Assembly: GCA_030654395.1 (NCBI GenBank)
Contig: JAURXM010000116.1
Location: 124,001 to 188,000, forward strand
Reading direction: 5' to 3'
Length of the DNA stretch: 64,000 bases
From: Aquabacterium sp.
Lineage (GTDB): Bacteria; Pseudomonadota; Gammaproteobacteria; Burkholderiales; Burkholderiaceae_C
Below, in pieces: positions 45,002 to 52,805 of this stretch; position 1 is the stretch's first letter, and each line of letters opens with the position of its first letter. The notes below the pieces were generated by a model. The model had not been told where the DNA came from. It searched no databases and saw nothing but the letters and a program-made list of their open reading frames with translations. The translations under genes and the position numbers were made by a program.

Positions 45002-46218
45002 GCATGGACCTCTCCCGATCACTCGCCATTTTGAAAGGCCGTGCGCAGTACTCATGGCGCCCCAGTGAGCTTGCCGTCAGTGGCGACGCAGACGGCTTGC
45101 AGTCCTTTGCGCAGTGGTGCACCGAGTATGAAGGTGCGCGGTGCGTGCTGCGCTTGTCTGGCAGCAGTGTGCTGACCAGCGTGGCGCCGACTGGGTTGGA
45201 TGCCGATGCCGCCTACAGTCAGGCTGTGCAGCAATGGGCGCACTACCTTGATTTAGATGAGGCCGCCTTGCAGGCTGACTGGGTGCTGCGGCAAGTGACG
45301 CTGCCTGCTGTGAGCGTGGTGTGTGCTGCGCCGCGTGCTTTGATTGAGGCTTTGCAGGATCACGCTAGCGAACATGCCATTAAGTTGGATTGGGTGGGGC
45401 CAGCGTGGGCGCCTGCTGTGCAAACGTGGTTGGCTACGTTGCGTTGTGAGGAACAAGCCGAGATCGTGCACCGCATGCGGCTGCCAGAGGCAGGTTGGGA
45501 GACGCACATCGAAGCGGCACAACTGCCCGGTCAAGCCGCTCACCTGACGCGGGTATGGGTTGAAAAGCAGGGCGATGCACCGATGGTGGTGCAGCCTAGC
45601 GAATCGGCATGGAAACAGACATGGACAGCGACACGAACACGGCCTTGGGCGGATGAGTTGGACTTTGTGGGCCCCCGCATCCGCACGGCATCATGGGGGT
45701 GGGCCTTGTTGCTGGCGGGCTTGCTGGCGGTGGCTTGGGTCTTGCCTCAAGTGACTGAAGTCGATGTGGCGCAGGCGGAGGCTCAACTCACTTTGAAAAG
45801 GCTACAGCGCGCAGCACACCAGCAAGCCATCGCCTTGAAGGCGCCCAAGCAAGCAGACCACGTTAGCGCGCAAGGCCCTGCTTTGACCGCAGAGATGACA
45901 CGCCACGCTGCGCAATTGGCGCAACGCTTGGCTTACCCGTGGTCGGCCACGTTGCACACCATTGACGAGGCTGCGCACAGTGCGCATGCGGTGATGTTGT
46001 CTCTCAACTTGGACCTCACTGCTGCTGACGCGGCCAAAAGCAGTGCAGACATCCGCTTGAGTGCAGCCGTGCAAGACGACGCCTCGGCCTTGCGGTGGGT
46101 GCAGGCGCAAGGGCCTTCGGCGCAACTCTTGAGCCGTCAGCGCTTGGGTGTGCCCTTGACGACGGCGTCAGGTCAATATGACTGGCGCGCTGATGCCACC
46201 GTATCGGGGGCGCCATGA
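44998..46218 (+). CDS. GspL/PilM-N-like assembly protein
   Basis: The 406-residue protein has a soluble N-terminal half of about 230 residues, one membrane segment (about 237-257, SWGWALLLAGLLAVAWVLP), and a periplasmic part. That layout matches GspL or MshI/PilM-PilN-type proteins that recruit the ATPase to the membrane. Sequence identity to known families is low and I cannot see clear actin-fold motifs, so the call rests on topology and position behind gspE. Its start overlaps the gspE stop (ATGA), and its stop overlaps the next gene. Confidence 0.65.
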   Translation: MSMDLSRSLAILKGRAQYSWRPSELAVSGDADGLQSFAQWCTEYEGARCVLRLSGSSVLTSVAPTGLDADAAYSQAVQQWAHYLDLDEAALQADWVLRQVTLPAVSVVCAAPRALIEALQDHASEHAIKLDWVGPAWAPAVQTWLATLRCEEQAEIVHRMRLPEAGWETHIEAAQLPGQAAHLTRVWVEKQGDAPMVVQPSESAWKQTWTATRTRPWADELDFVGPRIRTASWGWALLLAGLLAVAWVLPQVTEVDVAQAEAQLTLKRLQRAAHQQAIALKAPKQADHVSAQGPALTAEMTRHAAQLAQRLAYPWSATLHTIDEAAHSAHAVMLSLNLDLTAADAAKSSADIRLSAAVQDDASALRWVQAQGPSAQLLSRQRLGVPLTTASGQYDWRADATVSGAP

Positions 46219-46766
46219 TGAACCCCTTGCGTTGGCTTGCACAATTGGGGCTTGCTGGCATCGCAGGTTTGCTGATGCTGGGTGGCGTGGCATGGCTCAG
46301 TCAGACGTGGTTGCCTGCGCAACGTGCACAGATTGACGACATCGGCTCACAAGCCCGGCGGGTTCGCCATGAGATGCAAACGCCTGTTGAGGTGGCCAGC
46401 TCGCCCGATCAGGCTTGGCAGGCGCTGTGGCAAGGGCTGCCGCAAGCTGATCAAAGCGTGGCACTGCAATCGGCGGTGCTGTCTGCGGCCAAAGACCATG
46501 GCCTGATGGTGAGCGCCGTTCAATACGACGGCAGCCGCATGGCATGGTCTGCGCATGAAGGCCATGCGCTGTGGCGCCAGCGCATGGTGATGCCTTTAGA
46601 GGGGCGCTACCCCGATGTCCACGCGTGGTTGATGCAGATACTCAAAGAGCCCGCGCTCAGCATCGACAAGCTGAGCATCGAGCGCGGTGACGCGATGAGT
46701 GACCAAGTCAAAGCCAATGTCAGCGTGTCTCTGTGGTGGCGCAAGCCAGAAGTGGCTCGCCCATGA
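46215..46766 (+). CDS. GspM/PilO-like inner-membrane protein
   Basis: The 183-residue product has an N-terminal membrane helix (about 8-30) and a periplasmic ferredoxin-like domain with helix QAWQALWQGLPQAD and a last strand pair (LSIDKLSIERGD, VKANVSVSLWWRK). This is the layout of GspM and PilO, which pair with GspL/PilN in the inner-membrane platform. The gene overlaps its neighbours by 4 bp at each side. The family call is by topology and order. Confidence 0.65.
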   Translation: MMNPLRWLAQLGLAGIAGLLMLGGVAWLSQTWLPAQRAQIDDIGSQARRVRHEMQTPVEVASSPDQAWQALWQGLPQADQSVALQSAVLSAAKDHGLMVSAVQYDGSRMAWSAHEGHALWRQRMVMPLEGRYPDVHAWLMQILKEPALSIDKLSIERGDAMSDQVKANVSVSLWWRKPEVARP

Positions 46767-47332
46767 ACCGCAAATTACTGATTGGCGTGGCGGTGGTGGC
46801 AGGCTTGAGCTTGTACGTCAGCATGCAGTCTGATGATGAACTGCTGGCCCCCAGCAAAGCGGGCTCGCGTGCTGCGCCGCGCATGTCCGCGCAAACAGCC
46901 GCCACGGCCAAAGCCGCCCCCATTGATGCGGTGGTGGCCGCTGCGCTGATACAAGGCGTAGCGATGTGGCAGGCGCGCGGGATTGACCAAGCCGATCCGA
47001 TTGGCCATGTCCCGCTGTCCCCGCTGTCTGCGTGGGCTGGCGTGCGCCCACCTGCGCCGCCACCCAGCCCCGGAGTGTCACCAAGCAATGAGCCGCCACC
47101 GCCACCCATGGCACCTCGTTTCCCGCATGCGTGGGTAGGGCGTTTCAATGATGAATCAGCCACGGGCAAGCTGTCTGTTGACCGGGCCGTTTTGTCCGGC
47201 CCCCGCTCTACCTGGGTTGTGCGTGATGGTGACGTGATCGAGGGCCAATGGCGCATCGATCGTATTCAAGGCCGAACCATGAGTCTGACTTACCTGCCTC
47301 TTCAGCAGCAGCAGACCGTATCCATGAGATGA
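46763..47332 (+). CDS. GspC/PilP-like periplasmic linker protein
   Basis: The 189-residue product has a short N-terminus, one membrane helix (about 5-20), a long Pro-rich periplasmic linker including PPAPPPSPGVSPSNEPPPPP near 98-117, and a small C-terminal beta domain (AWVGRFNDESATGKLSV and WVVRDGDVIEGQWRIDRI). That matches GspC/PilP or MshK-like proteins that connect the inner-membrane platform with the secretin. Start and stop both overlap neighbouring genes by 4 bp. Confidence 0.62.
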   Translation: MNRKLLIGVAVVAGLSLYVSMQSDDELLAPSKAGSRAAPRMSAQTAATAKAAPIDAVVAAALIQGVAMWQARGIDQADPIGHVPLSPLSAWAGVRPPAPPPSPGVSPSNEPPPPPMAPRFPHAWVGRFNDESATGKLSVDRAVLSGPRSTWVVRDGDVIEGQWRIDRIQGRTMSLTYLPLQQQQTVSMR

Positions 47333-49533
47333 ACAAGATGTTGATGCCCCGAAATGGCTTGCGCCGCCTGTTGTGCCTGATCACGGTGATCGGTTTGGCT
47401 GCCTGCGCCAATACGGCGATTGACGAGGCGGGCCAGTTGGCGCGATCCGGCCAGCATGAAGCCGCCTTGTCCCACTTGAATGCGGCTGCACAAGCAGACC
47501 AAGCAGACAGGCCGTTGCGCAATGCGGTCTTGCAACAGCGCGAGGCCACCGTGTCCTATTTGGTCTATCAGGCCGAGGCCGCACGTGCAGCCGGTCGACT
47601 CGATGAGTTGGCCCTTGTGCTGGCACGCCTGCAGGCCGCGGCACCCCAGCACCCGCGTGTGGCTTGGCTGCGTACTGAGGTGACACGCATGCAGCGTCAC
47701 CAGCGTTTGCTGGACGATGCGCAACAAAGCACTGTGGCGCGTGCCTATGAAAAAGCCGAAGCCGCTTTGCGCACCGTGCTGTCTGAGGACCCGGGCAATG
47801 GCACCGCCCGCACCAGCCTGACCCGCATTGAGGAGATGCGCGAGGCGCAGACCAGCCGCCAAAGCAGCCTGCAGTTGAAAACAGGCACCAAGCAGGTGAC
47901 CCTTGAGTTCCGTGAAGCTGCACTGAAAACGGTCTTTGAGGCCTTGTCCCGTGCGGCCGATGTGAACTTTGTTTTCGACAAAGACGTGCGTGGCGATGCC
48001 AAGGTCACGCTGTTCTTGCGCAACACCACGGTGGACGAGGCCATGCGCGTCATCCTCAGCACCCAGCAACTGGGGATCAAGCTGCTCAACGACAACACGG
48101 TGTTGGTGTTCCCCGCGACGCAGCAAAAGCAGCGTGACTTACTGGACACCGTGACCCGCACTTTCTATTTGGTTAACGCGGATCCCAAGCAGGCACAGGC
48201 GTTGATCCGCACCATGGCCAAGACGCGCGACATCTTCATTGATGAGCGGCTGAACCTGCTCGTTGTGCGTGACACCCCTGAGGTGATCAGGCTGGTGGAG
48301 CGCTTGGTGCAAAACATCGACTTGCCTGACCCCGAAGTCATGCTGGAGCTGGAGGTCATGGAGGTGTCCAACAACCAGCTAGACCAACTGGGTCTGAACT
48401 TGCCGCAATCTGCCAGCTTGGGTTTGCCTGATGTAGTTGGTGGCGTGATCACGACCACCACGGGCTTGCGTTGGAGTACGGCCAACCCGCTGGCGGTGGC
48501 CACCCTCAAAGCGTCGCGAGACAGCACCAAGCTGTTGGCCAACCCCAAAATCAGAGCCAGAAACCGCGAAAAGGCCAAGGTTTTGTTGGGTGAGAAGTTG
48601 CCGGTCTTCACCACCACATCGACACCCATCAACAGCAATGTCTCCACTGCGGTGGCGATCACCTATGTGGATGTGGGCTTGAAGCTGGACGTGGAGCCGC
48701 AGGTGCAGTTGGACAACGACGTGACCATCAAGGTGGCGCTAGAGGTCAGCAGCATCACGGGCAAGGTGCTCGGCCCATCTGGCTCGTTTGCATATCAAGT
48801 GGGCACCCGACAAGCCACCACCACGCTGCGACTCAAAGATGGCGAGACCCAAGTCCTGGCTGGTTTGATCAATGATTCTGAGGCCCGCAGCTCCAGCGGC
48901 ATCCCCGGTTTGCATGACCTGCCATTTCTCGGGCGCTTGTTCGGTACCACCACGGATGAGCGCAAAAAAACAGAGATTGTGCTGCTGGTCACCCCCCGCA
49001 TCATCCGCAATATTGTTCAGCCAGCTGTGTCGGCTTCGCCCATCCCATCGGGCACCGAATCGCAGCCAGGCGCACAGCCCTTGCGTCTGCGTGAGTCTGC
49101 CACCATGTCTGGTGTCAGCACCGGTCAAGCGCGCTTAGCGCGTGAGCCGATGGGCGCCAAGCCCGGTGGGTCAGCTCATGGGCCCAGCGTGAGCGGGCCA
49201 GATGAGGTGCTGATCGGGGCGTCATTCCAAGTCTCGGTACGCAACCCGGGCAATGAGCCTTTGACGGTCTCGCTGCTGGTCGACCCGAGCGTGTTGGAGC
49301 TCGATGGTGCAGCTGCCACCAATGGCCGCATGAGCGTGACCGTGCCTGCTCAGGGCGTGCAGACAGTAGCGCTGCGCTCGCGACCTGAGGCCACGCAAAC
49401 CGAAACCACCGTGATGTTGGACCCCGTGGGCGAGCCGTGGCGCATCGTGATACGCAACCCTTCTGCACCCTCACTAGCACCCACACCAGCAGCAGACGAT
49501 CAGGTGGAAAGCAATGACAACACAAGCCAGTGA
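47329..49533 (+). CDS. gspD: Secretin lipoprotein of the GspD/MshL type
   Basis: Secretins form the outer-membrane gate. The 734-residue product has a lipoprotein signal (LAAC at about 24-27), a TPR-like helical region (about 30-190), a secretin N0/STN domain (VTLEFREAALKTVFEALSRA near 201-220), an N1-like domain, and the secretin core with VPVxG-like features (SSGIPGLHDLPFLGRLF near 549-565 and TEIVLLVTPRII). About 160 residues follow the core, including a beta-rich segment (VSVRNPGNEPLTVSLLV). No pilotin is visible; self-acylation could replace it, as in MshL-type secretins. Confidence 0.88.
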   Translation: MNKMLMPRNGLRRLLCLITVIGLAACANTAIDEAGQLARSGQHEAALSHLNAAAQADQADRPLRNAVLQQREATVSYLVYQAEAARAAGRLDELALVLARLQAAAPQHPRVAWLRTEVTRMQRHQRLLDDAQQSTVARAYEKAEAALRTVLSEDPGNGTARTSLTRIEEMREAQTSRQSSLQLKTGTKQVTLEFREAALKTVFEALSRAADVNFVFDKDVRGDAKVTLFLRNTTVDEAMRVILSTQQLGIKLLNDNTVLVFPATQQKQRDLLDTVTRTFYLVNADPKQAQALIRTMAKTRDIFIDERLNLLVVRDTPEVIRLVERLVQNIDLPDPEVMLELEVMEVSNNQLDQLGLNLPQSASLGLPDVVGGVITTTTGLRWSTANPLAVATLKASRDSTKLLANPKIRARNREKAKVLLGEKLPVFTTTSTPINSNVSTAVAITYVDVGLKLDVEPQVQLDNDVTIKVALEVSSITGKVLGPSGSFAYQVGTRQATTTLRLKDGETQVLAGLINDSEARSSSGIPGLHDLPFLGRLFGTTTDERKKTEIVLLVTPRIIRNIVQPAVSASPIPSGTESQPGAQPLRLRESATMSGVSTGQARLAREPMGAKPGGSAHGPSVSGPDEVLIGASFQVSVRNPGNEPLTVSLLVDPSVLELDGAAATNGRMSVTVPAQGVQTVALRSRPEATQTETTVMLDPVGEPWRIVIRNPSAPSLAPTPAADDQVESNDNTSQ

Positions 49534-49999
49534 GCGCACGCGCGGCTTCACGCTCATTGAGATGGTCGTGGTCGTGCTCATCGTCAGCATTCTGGCCAGT
49601 GCCGCCATGCCCTTGGCTGCGCTGCAAAAGCGCCGCAGCCAAGAGGCAGATCTGCGCCAAAGCCTGCGCCTGTTGCGTGGCGCCTTGGATGAGCACAAAC
49701 GCGCATGGGACCAAGGTCGCATCGAGAAAAAAGCCAATGAAACGGGCTATCCAGCCAACTTGGATGTCTTGGTTGCGGGTGTCAAGGATGTGAGCAGCCC
49801 ACGCGAGGCCCGCATTTACTTTTTGCGCCGCTTGCCCCGAGACCCGTTCTCAGAGCAAGATTTGCCCGCTTCGCAGACTTGGGGTTTGCGCAGCTATGCC
49901 AGCCCGCCGGATGCGCCCATGCCGGGCACCGACGTCTTTGATGTCTATTCACTGCACGAGGGGGTAGGGCTTGATGGCACCGCCTACGGCCAATGGTGA
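49514..49999 (+). CDS. Type II secretion pseudopilin (GspG/H-like)
   Basis: The 161-residue product has a prepilin site RG-FTLIEMVVVVLIVSILA at about 10-28 with Glu5, an Ala/Leu helix and a soluble domain with RRLPRDPFSEQD and a YSLHEGVGLDGTAYGQW end. It overlaps gspD by 20 bp and the next pilin gene by 7 bp. I cannot assign a precise pseudopilin class; the end resembles GspG-like pilins rather than GspI or GspJ. Confidence 0.85.
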   Translation: MTTQASERTRGFTLIEMVVVVLIVSILASAAMPLAALQKRRSQEADLRQSLRLLRGALDEHKRAWDQGRIEKKANETGYPANLDVLVAGVKDVSSPREARIYFLRRLPRDPFSEQDLPASQTWGLRSYASPPDAPMPGTDVFDVYSLHEGVGLDGTAYGQW

Positions 50000-50397
50000 G
50001 GCCAAGTGTGCCGATCAGCAGGCGCCGCGCTGGCTTCACGCTGATTGAGCTGATCGTGGTGTTGGCCATCATTGCTTTGCTGGTCAGCATCGTGGCGCCG
50101 CGTTATGTGCGCACAGTCGAGAACGCCCGCGAGGCGAGTTTGCGCACCTCCTTAGGCGTGATGCGCGATGCCATCGACAAATATGCGGCCGACAAAGGGC
50201 GCTACCCCGACTCCTTGGCTGAGTTGGTGCAGCGAGGCTATATGCGCCAGATCCCGCAGGACCCTGTGACCGGCAGGCAAGACAGCTGGCAAATGTTGCC
50301 CCCTGCTCAAGACAACGCCACCAGCGGCAAAACCGCCGATGTGCGCAGTGGCGCAGCAGGCCGGGGGCAAGACGGCAGCCCTTACAGCACGTGGTGA
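49993..50397 (+). CDS. Type II secretion pseudopilin
   Basis: The 134-residue product has the prepilin site AG-FTLIELIVVLAIIALLVS near 14-33 with Glu5, followed by YVRTVENAREASLRTSLGVMRDAIDKYAADKGRYPDSLAELV as the extended helix and first loop (about 45-85), and a Ser/Gly-rich end YSTW. It is closest in layout to short GspG/PilE-like pilins. It starts inside the previous gene and ends 4 bp before the next. Confidence 0.85.
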   Translation: MVRPSVPISRRRAGFTLIELIVVLAIIALLVSIVAPRYVRTVENAREASLRTSLGVMRDAIDKYAADKGRYPDSLAELVQRGYMRQIPQDPVTGRQDSWQMLPPAQDNATSGKTADVRSGAAGRGQDGSPYSTW

Positions 50398-50401
50398 TCA
50401 C

Positions 50402-50845
50402 ATGAGCAGATGTGCACAGCGCGGCTTCACCTATTTGCTGTTGATGGGCTGGGTGGCGGCCAGTGGGTTCATGTTGATGGCCTTGAGCCAGAACTGGGTG
50501 CTGGACGCGAGGCGCCAGCGTGAAGCTGAGTTGGTGTTTCGCGGTGAGCAAATCCGCCATGCCATCGAGTCTTATCAGCGTGCCACGGTGGATGGCCAAA
50601 GCCCGTTGCCGCTGACACTGGCTGATTTACTCGAAGACAAGCGCGGGCCTGTGGTGCGCCACCACCTGCGTCGCCTGTGGCCTGACCCGGTGACTGGATC
50701 GGGTGTGTGGGGGCTGGTCAAACAAGGCAATGGCATCAAGGGCGTATTCAGCCAGTCCCCTCAGGCCCCCGTGGCGCCACCAGAGGGCGTGCGGCAATAC
50801 GCCTCATGGCGCTTTGAGGCAGGCACATCTGTTGTGACGCCTTGA
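50402..50845 (+). CDS. Pilin-like minor component lacking Glu5
   Basis: The 147-residue protein has a pilin-like start RG-FTYLLLMGWVAASGFML near residues 8-25, but the mature position 5 is Leu, not Glu. It then has a helix with REAELVFRGEQIRHAIESYQRA and LADLLEDKRGPVVRHHLRRL, as in short minor pseudopilins. Absence of Glu5 is known for GspK-type tip pseudopilins, so this may start the pseudopilus. It is the last gene of the secretion operon and 71 bp before the EpsA-like gene. Confidence 0.75.
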   Translation: MSRCAQRGFTYLLLMGWVAASGFMLMALSQNWVLDARRQREAELVFRGEQIRHAIESYQRATVDGQSPLPLTLADLLEDKRGPVVRHHLRRLWPDPVTGSGVWGLVKQGNGIKGVFSQSPQAPVAPPEGVRQYASWRFEAGTSVVTP

Positions 50846-50916
50846 AATAGCGCCAATAGTCAACAAACCGTCACGGACGCTTCATAAACTGATTGGCGTC
50901 ACGGAGCACATCCAAC

Positions 50917-51747
50917 ATGTCCCTACCTATTCTTGCGCCCGAGCAATCGGAATACCTGCTGCGTGTCATTGAGGCCGCGCCGCAGGTGTGCCGTCGACAC
51001 CAGTTTTTTTTGTGGAGTCAGGGCGATTTCCAGCGCTGGCTGCCGCACAAATTCAGTCTGTGCGGCATCTATGACCGGGGGCAAAGAGATGTGTTGTTTG
51101 ATCTCTTTAACAGCTTGCCCGTCCCTGACGGGATGGCCGAGCAACTGACCAACGCCCGCTCAGAGCTCATGCTGGCCGCCTTGGCTGCCTGGCGTGCGGC
51201 GCGGTATCAGGCTTGCTGCCTGGATTTGGCTGCGCACGACACACTTGATCCGCTTTGGCTGGCCTTGCGCTCAATGGGCTATCAGCAATTGCTGGTGCAT
51301 GGCCTGACCCGACCTGGTCGGCCCAATGAGCTAGAGGGCTTCTATGTGTTTGCACAGCCAGACCTTGATTACGCTGACGGTGACATCCGTGCGCTGGACA
51401 TGCTGCTGCCATTTGTTCACGCCGCCTACCAACGCGTGTGCTTGACAGAGCGGCAAATGGTCGCAGCACGCGTGCCCGTATCGGGTGCAAGCCCTACTGG
51501 GGCGCCGTACCAGCGGACGGTGCCCCTCACAGGGCGCGAGCGCGAAATACTGATGTGGGTACGCGATGGTTTGAGCAACCAGCAGATCAGCGAGACACTG
51601 GGCATCAGTGCCTTGACCGTCAAAAACCACGTGCAAAAAATACTGCGCAAGCTGGGTGCTGCCAACCGCGCCCAAGCCGTAGCCAAGGCGATGACGATGA
51701 ACGCCTTTGGCAGCATGTCCCACACTGTTGGCGAGGCCTTTTTCTAA
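50917..51747 (+). CDS. LuxR-type regulator, EpsA-like (PEP-CTERM associated)
   Basis: The 276-residue protein has a C-terminal LuxR helix-turn-helix (LTGREREILMWVRDGLSNQ near 204-222, then TLGISALTVKNHVQKILRKL). The N-terminal half (SEYLLRVIEAAPQVCRRHQ and a WSQGDFQRWLPH block) resembles EpsA, a regulator seen with exosortase/PEP-CTERM and exopolysaccharide loci rather than an autoinducer-binding LuxR. I chose ATG 50917. A PEP-CTERM gene lies 1 kb downstream, which supports that role. No LuxI-like synthase is present. Confidence 0.78.
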   Translation: MSLPILAPEQSEYLLRVIEAAPQVCRRHQFFLWSQGDFQRWLPHKFSLCGIYDRGQRDVLFDLFNSLPVPDGMAEQLTNARSELMLAALAAWRAARYQACCLDLAAHDTLDPLWLALRSMGYQQLLVHGLTRPGRPNELEGFYVFAQPDLDYADGDIRALDMLLPFVHAAYQRVCLTERQMVAARVPVSGASPTGAPYQRTVPLTGREREILMWVRDGLSNQQISETLGISALTVKNHVQKILRKLGAANRAQAVAKAMTMNAFGSMSHTVGEAFF

Positions 51748-51750
51748 GTC

Positions 51751-52554
51751 ATGAATGCATATTTATTTAGCCGCCTAGGTTGCGCGGCCGTCTTGTTGGC
51801 CTCGTCTGCGCTGTGTGGTGCACAAGGTGTGCTTGAGCGCACAGGGCCGGTTAAAGATTTGGACTTCCAAGATGTGGGCCGTGATGGCCCGTGGCAGCGA
51901 AGCGCCCAAGCACGTTTGAGTCAGCCGGAGCAGCAGCTTTTGCAGTGGTTGACGCCGGGGCGGTGGGTGGACGCTTTGGCCTTGCTCAAGCAGCAACAGC
52001 CTGATTTAAACCGACGTGATGAGTCTGGCCTGACCCCCTTGAGCATGGCCGCCCGTGCGGGGCAGCTGGCCTTGGTGCGAGAGATGATCCGTCAGGGTGC
52101 TGATGTGGACCAAATTGGTGCGGGTGGGGCCACCCCTTTGGGCGCCGCCGCTTTGGCTGGCCATGAACTGGTGGTGCGTGATCTGTTGCTTCAAGGTGCG
52201 CGTGTGGATGTGCCCGGGGCCAGTGGGCAGTTGCCATTGCACTTGGCTTGCGCCGCAGGGCACACCCGTGTGGTGGCCATGTTGGTGGCGCAAGGCGCTG
52301 ATTGGCGCGGCTTGAACCTCCAAGGTCGTCATGCGGTGGCAGAGGCCGCCTACTTCGGTCAAATCCCCGTATTGCAGTGGTTTGACGCTGCACAGGTGGA
52401 TCTGAGTTCCCCTGATCGCTATCGCCTTAACGCGGTGCACGCGGCAGCCTTGGGTATGCAGCCACAAGCCGTTGCTTGGCTGCGTGATAAGGCCGTGCCT
52501 GTGCCGTCCGTGATCACGCAAGTGCTGATTGATCAATTGGCATCCACCCCTTGA
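51751..52554 (+). CDS. Secreted ankyrin-repeat protein
   Basis: The 267-residue product has a signal peptide (about 1-24, ending CGAQG), then about five ankyrin repeats from about residue 70 (for example SGLTPLSMAARAGQLALVREM, GATPLGAAALAGHELVVRDLL, and GQLPLHLACAAGHTRVVAML units). Ankyrin proteins of this kind are periplasmic or exported protein-binding modules. It starts 3 bp after the EpsA-like gene, so it is probably co-transcribed. Partner unknown. Confidence 0.85.
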   Translation: MNAYLFSRLGCAAVLLASSALCGAQGVLERTGPVKDLDFQDVGRDGPWQRSAQARLSQPEQQLLQWLTPGRWVDALALLKQQQPDLNRRDESGLTPLSMAARAGQLALVREMIRQGADVDQIGAGGATPLGAAALAGHELVVRDLLLQGARVDVPGASGQLPLHLACAAGHTRVVAMLVAQGADWRGLNLQGRHAVAEAAYFGQIPVLQWFDAAQVDLSSPDRYRLNAVHAAALGMQPQAVAWLRDKAVPVPSVITQVLIDQLASTP

Positions 52555-52570
52555 TTGCGGGGTGCGAATG

Positions 52571-52684
52571 GTCTGAACGGCTCATGTGTGGATGCGGGGT
52601 CAGCCCTCGGGGTGTCACGTGACCTGGGTATCTTGGCTCATGTTGAAGCAGTAAGTAATGAACGCAGTCTGATCGGCTCATGTG
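52571..52684 (+). repeat. Repeated GGCTCATGT motifs upstream of the PEP-CTERM gene
   Basis: GTCTGAACGGCTCATGTG (52571-52588) and GTCTGATCGGCTCATGTG (52667-52684) differ at one of 18 bases and are 96 bp apart. A third shorter copy, GGCTCATGTT, lies at 52635-52644. All are on the plus strand within the 251-bp leader before the PEP-CTERM gene. They may be binding sites for a regulator such as the nearby EpsA-like protein; that link is a guess. Confidence 0.6.
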
Positions 52685-52805
52685 CTTAACGGCTTGGCAC
52701 GGAACGCTTGTCACACCTGTTTTTGATACTGCGTGCACTTCGAGGTGTTGTGTGCTCGAGGCCACCAAAAATCTTCTCTTTTGACTTCCTTATTGGAGCA
52801 ATTTT

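Noticed and set aside
50917..51747. Quorum-sensing LuxR receptor
   Set aside because: The N-terminal half resembles EpsA rather than an autoinducer-binding domain, and no LuxI-like gene is nearby.
52689..52706. Possible sigma54 promoter (TTGGCACGGAACGCTTGT) before the second PEP-CTERM gene
   Set aside because: The TGGCAC half looks right, but spacing between GG and the following GC is 8, or the TTG lies too far; a true site needs GG-N10-GC. PrsR/sigma54 control remains untested rather than supported.
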